Shown: positions 1 through 13,181, counted from the stretch's first letter. The stretch: DNA of 64,000 nucleotides from Austropuccinia psidii (GCA_023105745.1 JALGQZ010000003.1:42804185-42868184), one strand, 5' to 3'. The notes: generated by a model not told the origin, from the sequence alone. A program made the numbers and translations.

Positions 1-2609
1 TAATAACTTTTTTTTGTAACTCTTGTGATACCCATTAAAAATCTTGAAAGGGAAGTAAAGAATATGTCAGAACTATAAACTTTCTCACTCAGCTTATATC
101 AGCTCTGGCAATTTTTGGATGTGTTTTATTTATAAAAATATTATTAGATATTCTTTAATTGTATTGATTTCTTGTATCCCTTTTCTTAAATAATCAAAAC
201 TACTTGTTATTTCAAAATTCCTTGTATTATTGAATATGTCTTTTAGAGTATTTTTCAATACATTCTCCTTACGGATTTTCAAGCCCGCAGATACTGCAAT
301 AAAAATCTTCAGCTTATTCTGGATCAAGTCCCAAATTTAATCTCGGGGATTTTAGAAATAATATACCAAGCTAGAAATAGGGACTTAGTTGCCAAAAACC
401 TACATCTATTGGGTATGGAATTCTGTGTTTTCATCACAATCCAACACATATTTCTAATAGCTTTTAAAGAGACAATAATATATCACAGAATTATAAAGAT
501 ACTAATAGAAATATTATTAATCCTTATTTTTCATCACAACCATCTCTTAAAGCTTAAGCCATTCCAATAATTTTCAAAGAGTCAAACCATCAGATCCTAA
601 ATGGAGAGTTAGCTTGATTATGGTATGAGAATTATTTGCAGACTTAATCTGATTCAAAAATTGAATATGATATCTTGTTTTTGAATTAAATTTGCTAAGG
701 ATAATTAATGAAGACCCAAAATTACAATGAAGGACCTTATATATCTAAAGCTGATGACTTATTGACTCCTTCTCAAGTGAAAACGAGGAAAATTGGTTGA
801 AATACCTATGTTTCATTCAAGAAATTAGGGAGGTTGCTTCAATATGATCCAAAATCTTTAGGTTCTTCCAAATTTAATAAATGTAAGCCCTGAATTAAAT
901 TTGGCTTAGTATCATCCCAATTTGTATCAAATGTCAATGTATCAGAACTTGGGAAATTGGTATTATGTTTTAGAGTAAGCCAAGGGCCCATTGTATGATA
1001 TACTGGAGAGTTGATTTAATGCTCACTCAAATACAAGAGAAAATTTTTCATGTGAGAAAAATCTCAGAAAATGATTCAAAAATAAGATTCTATGCCAGAA
1101 GAAGGACTAAAAGGACAAATTGGAGTTGTAAATTGTAGCTCAATATATTTATAAAAAGGACCAGAAAAAGATGGGACTGCATATTTTTAAAAAAAAGAAG
1201 GAAGATATGAGTTTCGAATATGATCAAAAGATTTCATCCACTATGACCTTGAAAATAATAGATATTAAAGCTTTATCTATCTGGTTATCAATAAAAAGGA
1301 CAATTAATTGAATTAAATATGGAATTAGCTAGTTATATTAATGATTTGAATTTTAATTAGCATATAGAGATTTCAAAGTTAACTGGAAATTATTGCAAAA
1401 AGGATCAATATCTTTTTCTTTATTAATATCATTCAAGTTCAAAATGCATTGTCCCAGAATATAAAGAAAATTGAACCCAATATGGAGGTAATATTTCTTT
1501 CAAAATGTTTTTTTGAATACATAGATATTTATATAATAAGTCCATAAGGATTTTTAAAATTAATGTCTATTCATTGAGGAAAATGTGCGCAAGGCTAGGG
1601 GGCCTGTAAGCTGGGTATTTAGTAGTATAGGTTTGAGTAATTTGTCCTCCTAGATTGGTTCTAAATGGGTGTATTTATTTCAGGATGATAATTCACCTGA
1701 ATTTTGAAATCCAAATGAAGATTCAGTGTTGGATGAGAACCTAGATATGAGGTGAAAAGTTAAACATTTAAGAAGGAAAAATTGTAATAAAAAATATCTT
1801 TATTTCCTCAAATAAAGGGAAATTACATAAGAAATTATTCAACACGAATATCTTATAGGAACAAGTTTTACAACACCAATATAGACCTTTTTATTATGAA
1901 AAATGTGAGAATTCTTTTGTTTCAAATTAATTGAAAAATGGAAATATTTTCTTTGTTGATCTGTAAGGTGAACTAAATTACTTCAAAAATCTTAACAAGA
2001 AAAAGTAAATAATTCTCAAAATCTATATATAATTTTCACTAAAAAATCATAATAAAGAATTTTGACTATGGAAATTAATGAAGATCATTTTAGGAAAAAA
2101 AGACAGTTCAGCTTGATGTTGGATAGTTTAAAAAATTAAAATAAGTTATTAGAGATATACAAAAGAATTTCTATTTTGGTTATTTTTTGATTCTATTGGT
2201 TTATAATTTCCTGATAATGTATTTGTTTTTTTGCTATATGTGGTGATAACTACAGAAAATTTCTTACCAATATCAAATAAGCTTGGTTTATTTTGAATGG
2301 AGAAAAAAATGATTATATAATATTTCAGGAAGGCTTTATTATGTTTCTATAAAATAGTAATAGCAGCCTATAAATACGACAGTTACATTTAAAATAGCCT
2401 GAAAATTTGATTATAAGGGCTCTAATAATAGAGAATTGTATTTGCGAGTCCATTTAGAGACCTGGTTTCCCCAATTATCTTTTGAGCTACCATAATAATT
2501 GCAAGAAAATTAAAATTACAATTATATATAATATACTACAAGGGTTACCTCTGTATAAATTAGCATAGCCATGTAAGAATAAGGTAATAATATGATATAT
2601 GTTTTTTCT

Positions 2610-2620
2610 GGGGGGGGGGG
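2610..2620. repeat. G11 homopolymer
   Basis: Eleven consecutive G, preceded by TTTTTTCT. Long G runs are unusual in DNA this AT-rich; this is a likely site of length variation or sequencing error. Confidence 0.9.
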
Positions 2621-2756
2621 AAGCCTCCTTTTCTCTAAAATAAGGGTGAAAAGAAATGGAAAACCTGTTTATATACACCAATAAAGTATGAATTCTTACT
2701 TAGATGTTTTTATTGTGGGTTGACGCAGCCAAAAACACCTGCATCAATTAGTGTCC

Positions 2757-2780
2757 AGATGTGGTTTTAAAACCACATCT
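2757..2780. repeat. perfect 24-bp palindrome
   Basis: The 12-base half AGATGTGGTTTT is followed at once by its exact reverse complement. It could be a remnant centre of a foldback element or a dimeric protein site; no flanking terminal repeats were found to decide. Confidence 0.85.
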
Positions 2781-3433
2781 TAACCATTTATGCCCATAAA
2801 GGGTGAGAATTTTTCATCAATGGAGGCTCAGGTATGTTTTAAAAGCCAAGATGGGTAAAATTATGTAAGAAAGACATCTGGAGGACTCTTAGTGGTCAAG
2901 CTATGAGTCATTAAAGTATAAACACCATTTGAATTTGTTTGATTCCTCATAGCTCAATTATATAAGAGAGTATCTCACAATACCAACTTATATAAGAATT
3001 TGCGGGAATAAGTGCATAAGAATCCTTTTGATAGCTTGAAACATGATAATTTAGCTATCTGGAATAGTATCTCAAAGTAACACTTGGTGTGAGATTAAAG
3101 CCTTAAATACTTGATAGCTTTGTCAGTTCTCAAGATACAAGGATAAAAGGTGGATAAAATTTTAGTCAAAAGTAAAATATAAATTTTGTTCAATTTTTGA
3201 TCCAATTTTTCCTAATTATGCCAAGTTTATACAGGCTCAAAGTGATTTTTACTTTCTAAAAAATAGTACTTTTCATGTTTTAAGAGAAAAGCGCTAATAG
3301 CCTTTGATCTGTTTTTGATAAAGGGATAAGGATCATATCTTTCTTTAACCGTACATCAGGCCTCTTATAGGATCTACTACTTTATGGGTCTCCAATCCAA
3401 TCTATAGAAGGTAGATGATAGGTGAAATAATAA

Positions 3434-3468
3434 TATAATTTTCTCTGAGTACTCAAAGAGAAATTATA
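3434..3468. repeat. imperfect palindrome around GAGTACTC
   Basis: AT-rich arms (TATAATTT..CTCT and its near complement) flank the 8-base palindrome GAGTACTC. The arms match with one or two offsets. No function can be assigned. Confidence 0.6.
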
Positions 3469-6400
3469 TGGTAAATTTTGATCTGGTGGTTCCACAGTAT
3501 CACAGCTTGTCCTATTGAATATCAATATCTGAGAGATTAAATGAAGGAAATCACATTATGAGTCTTTCATACAAGCTAGATATTGTAGATGAGAGGTAAA
3601 TATCAATTTTCAAGCTCAGAAAGAGCTTGGAACCATGGTCCATTATTATTGGTTGGTGATAAGAATGATACTTTCTGAAAGGGGAGAGCTTCCTCTTTCA
3701 GATTGTCACATGTACAGACTGAATTTTTTAAGTTCTGGTTTTTGTTTTTGTGGCCTTTTCATAACTTTACTCAATTTAATAAAGGTTAAAGATATTTATT
3801 TCATTATTTTACTTGTATACCATACTTATGGTATGTTTTTTGGGCTTCATTCCTGTGTTACGGCTTTGAGTAACAGGCTTACATACTCTATACTATGACC
3901 TTCCAGTGGTTTTGATGTGAACTAGATTATATTAGAAGTCTTTCAAATTATTTCCATGATTCCTGGTTGCTTTGAGATTCCCAATCCACACTTGATCTCC
4001 GTAAAAAGAAGGAAATGAAAAATGGCCTTCAAAGTTTATGCAAAAGGCTTGGGAAAATCTCTGTATTAATTAAAAGACACCATAAATCCAGGAGCTCAGC
4101 TCAATATTGTACTAATTAGGATCAATATAAGATTCATATTTGAAAGCCACAACATCTGAGAAGGCTTTTACCAAGGAGGTTGGTTTATTGAGCCACTAGC
4201 TCTTACTATAATTTGGCAGGCTTTCCCCATTGATAATAGTTTTATTGTCACATGAAGCTTGGTTTGATAAGTATCAAATGCTAGAATGAATAAAAAAATC
4301 ATAATATTTTGATTGATTTCATGTTAATTTCAATTTTAAATTTCCTCAAATTTTAATAAGAATATTCTTTCATTAGCACCAGTTGATCTTACAGAATCAG
4401 ACCCTTTTGTTAAATAAATACCCTTCATGATTTCAATAAATAATTTTCGGCTTTTTGTAATTTTATGTCTATTTTCAAGTAATTTATATAATTATATGAC
4501 AAGATTTTTAAGTTTTGTAAAGCTGAAGCTTATGATAAAGATACCAAACTTGATAAGCAATGAGTAGTGAATAGATAATTTGTGTTTTATAGGTTAATGT
4601 GAAAAAAGGGTAATGAGGATTTTATGGTTAGAAGTTTATACCAAATTGATGCGAAATTGTTGCTATGGTAGGTATGGTTTAATATTCTTTTTAATTTTTA
4701 TATTGAAGCTGAAAAGCCTTTAAGTATCAAGTTTTCATTTTTAAAAATATGATATTTCCTCTTTAATAAGATGTTTGATGGGGGAAGCGGAATAATAATT
4801 ATACCTCCTATGATTGACTAAGATTGGTGACATAACCATTCTGTTATGAGATGAATTAATCAAATTATTTGAATTTAGCAGGATAGTAGAAGCTTAGCTG
4901 AAATTTATTTCATGATTATTTATTTCTGAATTTCAAAGTGGATGCAAGGAATGAAGTGAATAACATGATTGAAATTATAAAAACTCTAAGTTTTCACCCC
5001 TACAAAAAATAGAAAGATGGTTAATATTTATTCATTGAAATGGTTTGAAAAGGATAATTTAATGAGATTATATCAATTAAGTAACAATAATAGTTTGTGA
5101 TCATTTCAAAATAAAGAAAATTCAAAACATTATCTCAAAATAATGAGAATAATATTACAGGTATAGTGCAATAATAATTTTGAATATATTTGGAAATGAA
5201 AATAATTATCACGAAAATAAATTTAGGCTCTTTGGTAAAAGATTCAGATTCAAAAAATGAAATTTATTTCTGATTTATTTGAAAGTCAATCAGTGATAAA
5301 TTTGAGAATAAGATAAAAAAGAATTTGAAATTAAGTACCTATCAATTTTTGAGATTCCTGGATGGATTGACGGTGAATCAAGAAAGTGGTGGAGTGGCTT
5401 ATAGGCTTGAATTATAGAAATGAAGATGATAATATGAGATTTAAAACCAGCTCACTAACCTTGAATAGATATTAAAAAAATCTTATAAAATTAGATAATG
5501 AAAGGAATAATCAGAATTATCATCTAAAAAAACAGATTAATGAAAATAATAATTCAAAAACCTTAGAGATAGCTTGAGGAATTATAACTTCGAAGTATAT
5601 CGTAGGTGATAAATTGAGCAGCAGTTTTTGTAAATTATACTTTTCTTCTTTGAAAAAAATTGAAGAGGAAATAGAATTTTAGAAATAAAAACCAATTGCT
5701 GAATTCTTATTTTTATTCGAGAAAATAGCTTTGAGATATTTCTCAAATAATTGGGTTTTTTAGCTGAAATTTGATATTTACAGATACGCTTTGAATTATT
5801 ATTATAGAAAAGAAATTAAAAAACACTTTTGAATCATCATTTCTTGAATAAAAATCGAAAAAAACAGCTTGAACCAACTTTTGCTTTGGAAAAGAATGGA
5901 ATCAAAATTGTAAACTGATTGTTTCTTGAAAGAACTAAAAAAATGACTTTGAACTTTTTCTCTCAAAAAAACTTTTAATTTTTAATTTTCAAAAATATAA
6001 ATCGACAAATGTAATTGATTTTTGACTTCAACTGCGTGTTTGATGAAAAAATGTAAAAATAAAGCTGATGAGGTTTGTTGGGAAAAATAATTTGAAAGAT
6101 TATTTGTCATAAAAAATACTATAGAAATATTCATTTGAAGATTAGCTATAATAATTCAACTATTCTTTTAAAAAAATCCTTTGAATTTTTTGTTCAAGAG
6201 AAAAAAATGAGGGTTTTTTTTATGAAAAATTAGAAAAATATCTAGTATCAATATTTTTCTTTCAAAAAAGAAATATATATATATATTTATTTTAAAAATG
6301 TTTATTCATTTTTAATAACAAATTCAGTCAACCAAGGAAAAGCCAAGAGAAACTCATTGATTAAAAGTGTCTCAAAATAATATTTTTTGTTCATTAGTAA

Positions 6401-9024
6401 CTAAAAAAAAGTCAAAAAAAGAATCAAATTTCAAATATGAAAAATATATAGGACTTAATTGGTATATAAAATATCTTTGCAAATTTGTATAATGGTTATG
6501 AAGAACTCAATTATCAAATAGTAAGGTCCTTCTTCTGTTTTTAATCCTTGGATTCCAAATAGGTTTTTGAAGTAATTCTGGATATTTTACTTATTCTCTT
6601 TATTTTCCAACTGGCACTGAAATTCATGGTCTTAAATCTTACTCTCTCATTGAGAATATAATTTTTGTTCATTAATAATCCTTCATCAATGTAGCTTGTT
6701 ATAGTATTATTTATTTTTATCAAACTCTAATGGTGAATTATATATATCTTCACAGCCTGTAATGTATGAAAGGAAGGTGTTCCAACTCCTAAATAACAAA
6801 CTTCACCCACAGTTTTGAAATTATTCCAATAAAGACATATATTATGGTGAAAAAACTCATGGCTCTATTAATACCTCCACTCTGTGATTATATATTAGAA
6901 TATTGAGCCAAATTGAGATTATGTATCAATAGATTATTTTGATTTATCATAATTGAATTTGAAATGTAGAAATATGTGGGTTCTGGTTGATAATTTTGAT
7001 AATTTACAGAATTATGCCAAATAATAATGCAAATCTAAAATAGAAAATTTAGCAAAAAATTGAATTTTTAAAATAAAAAAGGCCAAAGGGAAAATCACTA
7101 ATGTCTATGGCTATATAAATTTCCCTATAATAATTTCCAACCACATTCAAATCCTGAAAATAATCAATTTCAAATCAAGTGATGCTTAGCTTGTTCCCAA
7201 AGAGAATACACACAAGCTCTGCAAATTTTAAACCAAGGATTTTATCCCCTTCTTCTCATAATTTTCAATTATTTCTTCTCCAGTAATATTTTTGTATTTT
7301 TTCAGCTACATATTCTTTTATGATATGAAATTGGTCTTAAATACTTTCTGAAGTAAGATTCAGGCTATTCTGGCACTTTTCATGCACATAAAGAGGAATT
7401 TCAGAAATGAATTTTTTTTGCTATATGGTCAAATTCCAGCTTAAGTCCAAACAATGTTAGAAAAGAATGTAGAAAATTAAATTTGATCTGGGGAAAATTA
7501 TGAGCCTTGAAGTATATTTTACATACCCAAATAGGCCACAATTAATATCAAAATGAATTCTGAACTATGCATAACCCATAAATCATTCATATAGCCAAAA
7601 TTTATCATTTTTTATTTGAGAAAAGATGAATGGCTTTTTTGTGAGTAATTAAATCAATTGATTTAATTCCAGATTTGAATTCTACACAAAAATAAATCCA
7701 GGGTATCTAAATAGAGTAAATAATCTTAAATTAACTCTATGAGGTGGCAATATGGAAAATAATTCAACACCACATCATCAATACCACATAAAGGAATGGT
7801 GAATTTTTTTCCCTCAATTTCATGCCAAAATAATGGGAGTGTTGGAGATCCCATGTTACATATACATTAATAATAGTGTTATGCATGCTTATAGAACTTA
7901 AAATTACAGTATTATTACATACATATTTGGTAAGCCTATAGTGGATATCAGTCTGGAAGCCTGAATTACTATTTTTGATGCAAAAATAGCTAAGGGGACA
8001 AAAGACATCAAAGAGAGCCAGGGTACCCAACTTCTGAGGCCTCCGAGGAATGGATAGCTATAAATCTTGGATCTATTGCTGATAATGGCCAAATTATTAT
8101 ACTAAAAACTTTTGGGAACTTGGTTACCAAGCTAAAGTCCCATTAAATAATAGGAAAATAGCAAATAAGCTGCTATTTTGACATGAGAAGAAGGTAACAA
8201 GCTACTCTGACTCCTGTAACCATGTAGATTACTAATTATTTTCCATGGATAAACCTTAGAAGAGTAATTAAAACCCTTTTTGGACTATTATAAATGCATT
8301 TATCTCATGGAAACCAGCTAAAACTGTACTATTTGCAATTCTTCATAGAAATAAGGTAAAAGCTTCAAAAATACATTGAAAATAAAATCCTTAATTAGTA
8401 ATTCTTAAAACTCCAGGACCAATGGAGAAAGGAATAATTTATATAGAAAAAAACAAGAATTATGATTTTGTGATTCAAATTGAAAGTTTTACTTACAGTC
8501 CAGTTTTGATGATTCCATGTGAAAGACTGAATGTTCAAAAATTGACACAAAATAAAATCTATGATAAAATTTGAGTAATTAATGATTATTTTGTAATGAA
8601 AGAAGATTGAAAATTTTTACTCCTTTATATATTAACCATAAATTGGTTGCTAGTCATGTGAAATGACTTAATTAAGTAATGATGATAATCTTATGTGACT
8701 ACAAGTGATGTAGCCAATTATCCAAAAAGGAGTAATGTTTGATCACTCACTGGTTTTCAGTTTTTTCCATGGAATGCCTCTGTGAGCTGTGTTTTCCAAA
8801 GCATCTTATTATTCAATCATACCATTAGTACCAACAAGTAAGTATTAGTTAATCCTTTTCTTAACTGTTTCAATTCTTTCAGAATCAATCAGAAAGATGT
8901 GAAATAATAGAAATATCATATCTAAAAGAGTATTCAACTATTATATTATTTTATTACTGTTATAATACAATTTTGATCCTTTAAATACACAATTGATATG
9001 TCAATCATAATATAATTATACATT

Positions 9025-9060
9025 AGGGGGTGTCAAAGTCACCAAATCCCACCTTAAAAT
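9025..9060 (+). repeat. left terminal inverted repeat of the Harbinger element
   Basis: Starts AGGGGGTGTCAAAGT, continues with ACCAAATCCCAC. It matches the right end in inverse orientation with one substitution and a one-base indel in the outer 36 bases. Preceded by ATT. Confidence 0.93.
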
Positions 9061-9292
9061 AACATGGGATTTGGAGCCCAAATCCCATGTTTTTTATGTG
9101 TAAATCATATGGAATTTCGACTGAGTCCCCTGGTATTTTGACCAAATACAATGCATCTGGGATTTGAGTTTGAAACCTAACCCAAATGAGTACTCACAAT
9201 TCATACCTGTACAACATAGTCTTCTGCACTCCATTTTGGACAATCTGACCAAACAGCTCACAGTCCATTTATAATTCTTCATCCATATAATA

Positions 9293-10480
9293 ATGCCTCG
9301 TTTCAAAGCAAAACACATCAAGTCCAATATGAAGATCACCTCTGGCCTGCCACATCCATCAGGTCACTTAATACATACAGATTATTTAACCATAATTAAT
9401 TGGCTTTCAGTCAAATCCAATTTTGAGTCATGTTTTGGTACTAGTGGTTCAACATCTATTTGAAGACCTCCTTTGTCAAAGCAGCATGGGTTTCAGCTTA
9501 TGGCCATTGAGGTCAACAAAAAATCACAAAATCACCTAAACCTTAGTTCAAGCAGCATCCAAGGTCAATGGTGAACATATAAAAAGAAATATATGGAAGA
9601 AAAAAAATTGGAAAATTTAACTGGGGCTGGAATAATGGAAGAAGATGAGAGTAAAGGAATAAAATCAATGAGTGAAAAGATTGAAATTATGTGTCCTTGC
9701 TATGCTGAAATGGATGTGCTCTTTGGCCACAAGCCCAATCTCACTCCGATTGCAAACTATGATTCACAATAAAAAGACAGCTTCAATGGTGATGATGATG
9801 TTGATGTTTTGCTTGATAAGGTAAGAGATCACCTCTTCCTTTTTTTACCTGTGATAATTAATCCTCATTTTCTTTTTAAAGGAGAATAACAGTTTGGAAT
9901 CGCCACTCAATCTGGTTCCTTTGCTTCATAATGAGGATGACTTGGTTCAAGCAGAAACCTTCAAGATGAATCAGTAAGTATGTTTAAGCCTGATACTTAT
10001 GAAATCCATTGTAGATTATTCCTCCTTTGACCAGCAAAGTAAATCCATAACACATTCAACACAAAAGCGTAATCAAGCATTGACCCCCAACTTGAATGAA
10101 AAGAGTGGTTCTAGGAAAAGGCTGATGGATATGTTTGCACCAACATATGCAAATTTGCTTGAATCACAGAAAAAGGGAATGTTTTGGATTTATTGTTACT
10201 CTGATCAATCCTACTGACAAAATGCATGATTTGTAGCCCGTGAAACCAGTGAAAATGCTTGTTTGGAGTGGGACAGGGAGAGGTGGAATGAAGAGAAAGC
10301 AAGCAACATAGAAAAGCAATGGTTTGAAGAAGTCAAGTTGCAAAAGAAAATGGAGTTTGGGGAGAAGCAACATAAAAAGAAAAGTGGAATTGTGAATTGG
10401 AATTGAAGGAAAAGCAATGCCATATGGATCTCACTATAGCAGCATTGTCACACATTCTGACATTAATCAATAAAGAATAA
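9293..10480 (+). pseudogene. Harbinger Myb/SANT-like DNA-binding protein, broken
   Basis: In Harbinger elements this partner protein binds the transposon ends and helps bring the transposase into the nucleus (family knowledge). Reading from ATG 9293, one frame runs 160 codons and resembles the rust Myb/SANT-like family: a FGTSG segment, a TYKKKYMEEK helix, an E-E-D-E-S-KGIKSM stretch, then MCPCYAEMDVLFGHKPN. Stops interrupt it at 9461 (TGA) and 9572 (TGA), and the frame closes at 9770. The C-terminal part resumes in other frames around 9999-10217 (RKRLMDMFAPTYANLLES) and 10280-10480, rich in Lys and Glu as expected of the tail coiled coil. Possible introns start near 9840 and 9975 but exact joins are uncertain. 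The gene points towards the dioxygenase gene, opposite to the transposase. Confidence 0.82.
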
Positions 10481-11236
10481 CATATTAGGTATACATCATG
10501 TGATCAGTTTATAGGTGGTTATTTGTTAAATCAAAGTGATGTTTATGTTTAATTATTGATCTTATGTCATTAAATCTAACTGCACTTTAATACCAAATTG
10601 AAAATTCAATGTTTATGCGTAATTGGGGCACCAACTTGCAATTACAATTTTGTACAAAATTCAATTGAAATTTAGGACAAAATTGAAAATTTGGGAAAGT
10701 TTTGCATCAAGATTTTATGTGATGTCTGTTCAAAACAAAATTGATGGTTCCCACCATATTTCCTTTCTTTTGGATATTTTGCCAAATAAAAGTTGATGAC
10801 ACCTTTTTTCCTTCTTTTGAAATGGTATTTAATGTCATTTTATTGTTTTATTTTTTTAATTTTTTCATCTTTTTCTATATTTTTCTTTTTTTTATATTTC
10901 ATTTTTCATTTTTATTTTTTATTTTGAATTGTTTCAACTTTTAATTTTGAAATTTTCCTTTTATTTTTGATTTTTGATTTTGAATTTTGATTTTTTTTTT
11001 AATTTAGATTTTTCTAATTCCAATTTTGAATTCTTAACTTATTATTTTTTATTGTTTCTTTTCACCCTTCACTCTTCCAAAAAATTCACCTTTTTTTTTA
11101 ATTCGAGTAAGTGATTTTTTCTTGTTTTTATTTCACCACTCTAATTTTTTTCCACCTGATTCTGATTTTTCTTTTTTTATAGGTAAGTTTTTTAAATTTT
11201 ATCCACCTCCAAAAATCCCCCACCCCACTCACCCTT

Positions 11237-11266
11237 GAACCTCCCAAAAAGGCTCCTGGGAGGTTC
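11237..11266. repeat. hairpin with 10-bp arms
   Basis: GAACCTCCCA (11237-11246) and its exact reverse complement (11257-11266) are separated by 10 bases. It is G+C-rich against very AT-rich surroundings. Function unknown. Confidence 0.85.
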
Positions 11267-11479
11267 CAGGGCCTAGGCGGCTCAAAGAGCTCCTAATCAA
11301 TTTGAAATCAATTTGGAAGTCCTCCTGAATCAATTCCAAATTGATTACAAGCGTTTTTTTTAATTTTGATGCTAATGGCCTCCAGAAGACATTAACATGA
11401 TTTTTAATTTCTTCTTTTCTTTTTATCTTTTTTGAAGAATAGATTACTGACATTTGTTGTTTTTTATATTTGTTTTTTA

Positions 11480-11760
11480 AAACAATAATCTTATTTATGA
11501 TTTTTTTTTCTTTTTTTTATCATAATCATCATGAATCACTGATGATGAATTTTTTTTATTATATTTTTTTGGAATGCTAATCATTTTTACTTTATTTTTT
11601 TTGTTCCTAATGATTGCTGACCTTGTTATTTTTTTTATAATCATCATCATCAATCACTCATGATTATTTTTTTTTTTTACTTTTTTTTTTCAAATCATAA
11701 TCATGTTGAGCTTATGATTATTTTTTTTGATGATGATCATTACTGACCCATGATTGAGTT
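11480..11760. repeat. degenerate array of short ATCATGAT-type repeats
   Basis: Words such as AATCATCATGAATCACT, AATCATCATCATCAATCACT and CATGATTATT recur with T8-T12 tracts between them. Neighbouring units can pair with each other. It is probably an expanded microsatellite. Confidence 0.55.
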
Positions 11761-11928
11761 TTCATTTTAATTTTTATTCAAACTTTTTATTTATTTTTCA
11801 ATATAGGGGAGGATCAATTATAAGGGTTTCTTTTGCAATGTCATTCAATTTCACCCCCCTTCCATAATACTTGAAATTCAAAAAAAATGCTCCTCCTCTC
11901 CCTCACTCTTCAAATAATTTTGATGATT

Positions 11929-12018
11929 TCATGGTTAGGACTAAACCAGACTCAGCACATCATCAGAATGATTTAAAAATATTTCTCCTCTTGATGTCAT
12001 GGTTAGGACTAAACCAAA
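11929..12018 (+). repeat. 68-bp tandem duplication at the dioxygenase start
   Basis: The string ATGGTTAGGACTAAACCA occurs at 11931 and again at 11999, 68 bases apart, each preceded by TC and followed by a related A-rich CATCATNAG segment. Because 68 is not a multiple of three, the upstream ATG is out of frame with the gene and its frame soon stops; only the second ATG opens the reading frame. Confidence 0.8.
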
Positions 12019-13181
12019 TATAGAACATCATGAGGATAATAATACCAAATCAAATCATAAAAGAAAGCTCACCCAAAGCCAAAGACAACACATCCATGAG
12101 TCAAAACAAATTATGTCTTACCTTGGCCATTCAAACAAAGAATATGAAAAATTTTCAACCATTTTGATTGAAAAGAACTCTGCCAATGCCTCATGGTTAA
12201 AACTTTCATCACTCAACACTCTCCCCCATCCTTATATACTCATTGATAAAGCAACAAAGCCATTTTTGCCTGTCATCATATATGAAATAACCCCTTTTGA
12301 TAATTCTTTTGGACACTCTCAAATGCTCCAAAACCTCATCATGAAATTAATGTCGTTATCTCAAAATCGACAAGAAATTGAAACCAATAAGCAACTCCAA
12401 GGTGGCATTATGAAAGGTATTGGGTTTCGTTCTGGTTCAGATTCTGGAAAATCTGCAGGTGTGTGATATTTTTTGCTTATTATTTTAATAATTACTAACT
12501 AATTACAAAATTATTGGGTGTTTACTCCATAAAACCAGGTTTAACTCCTCATCAAATTGAAACAGATAATAATCAATGGACCAAAATTCATCAATATGAC
12601 GAATTTGTTTACTAAAGAATCTCCTATTTTTTGAAATTAGCAGAGAATGAAAATCAGTCATTAATTGAAGCAACCAAATTACCAAATTTCAGTCAACTTG
12701 AATGGACTTCTGCCAATCCCAAGGAAGGATTCAAATCATTTACCAATGTCATTGTCACTCAAGATGGATTTTTCAATAAGCCACACCAAGATTTAAATGA
12801 TCTCAACACCTGGACTTATGGTATATTTTCTTTTGTATCAAAAAAAGATTTTCATCCCCATCCAAGTGTCTTCACCCCTCTGGACATGGGTTGCACTTCC
12901 CCAAATTGAAAATGGGGATTGATTTTTCAAAAAAACCTGGAATCATGGAAATTCTTTGGAAGACATCAAAAATGGTTCATCATACAACAAAACCTGCTCC
13001 AGAAATTACCAATCATGACAAAATAACTCATTTTGGATGTTCTTTTCAAATCAACCATAAATTATTTAATGTAGGTGACAAATTCTTGAAAATGACACCC
13101 ACCAAAATTAATTCAAAAGTCAATGGGTACTATGAAAGAAATATGCAGGATCAAAAAAGAACTAAAAAATATGAATTGTAA
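11999..13181 (+). pseudogene. TET/JBP-like 2OG-Fe(II) dioxygenase, broken
   Basis: TET/JBP enzymes oxidise 5-methylpyrimidines in DNA using Fe(II) and 2-oxoglutarate (family knowledge). Exon 1 (11999-12458) is open; an 80-nt intron (12459-12538, GTGTGT...CCAG, with ACTAAC as likely branch site) joins it in phase to exon 2. The core follows: SFTNVIVTQDGFFNKPHQD, with the H-x-D iron motif at 12782-12790, then WTYGIFSFV, then after a break GIMEILW, a VHHTT segment (12975-12989) that should give the second iron His, and THFGCSFQI (13026-13052). By analogy with human TET2, the His of THFG sits where the 2-oxoglutarate-binding Arg is expected; CGT to CAT would explain it. Damage: in-frame TAA at 12613 and a one-base deletion near 12886-12890. 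Assignment rests on motif order recalled from fungal Tet-like proteins; no search was run. Confidence 0.75.

Larger units (their letters stand above)
1..9021. other. AT-rich gene-free stretch
   Basis: I see no supportable gene here. Open frames are under 90 codons, scattered on both strands and have no recognisable motif; the longest (3635-3898, +, hydrophobic) looks like chance. CpG is rare and stop codons are dense in all frames, as in decayed repeats. Small structures worth noting are a run of 11 G (2610-2620), a perfect palindrome (2757-2780) and a near-palindrome (3434-3468). Very old transposon remnants beyond recognition by eye are likely. Confidence 0.6.
10481..11928. other. T-rich intergenic region inside the Harbinger element
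   Basis: No gene. The stretch 10840-11200 is very T-rich on the + strand with long T runs; 11237-11266 is a strong hairpin; 11480-11760 has repeated short words of the type AATCATCAT and CATGATTAT separated by T tracts, many complementary to each other. It lies between the Myb/SANT-like gene and the dioxygenase gene, so it may have held the promoter of the latter. Confidence 0.6.

Noticed and set aside
3635..3898. 87-codon frame with membrane-like segments
   Set aside because: T-rich DNA yields hydrophobic frames by chance; no motif, no splice structure, CpG-poor surroundings.
11229..11453. 74-codon frame on the - strand in the Harbinger element
   Set aside because: It spans the hairpin and T-rich spacer and resembles no Harbinger protein.
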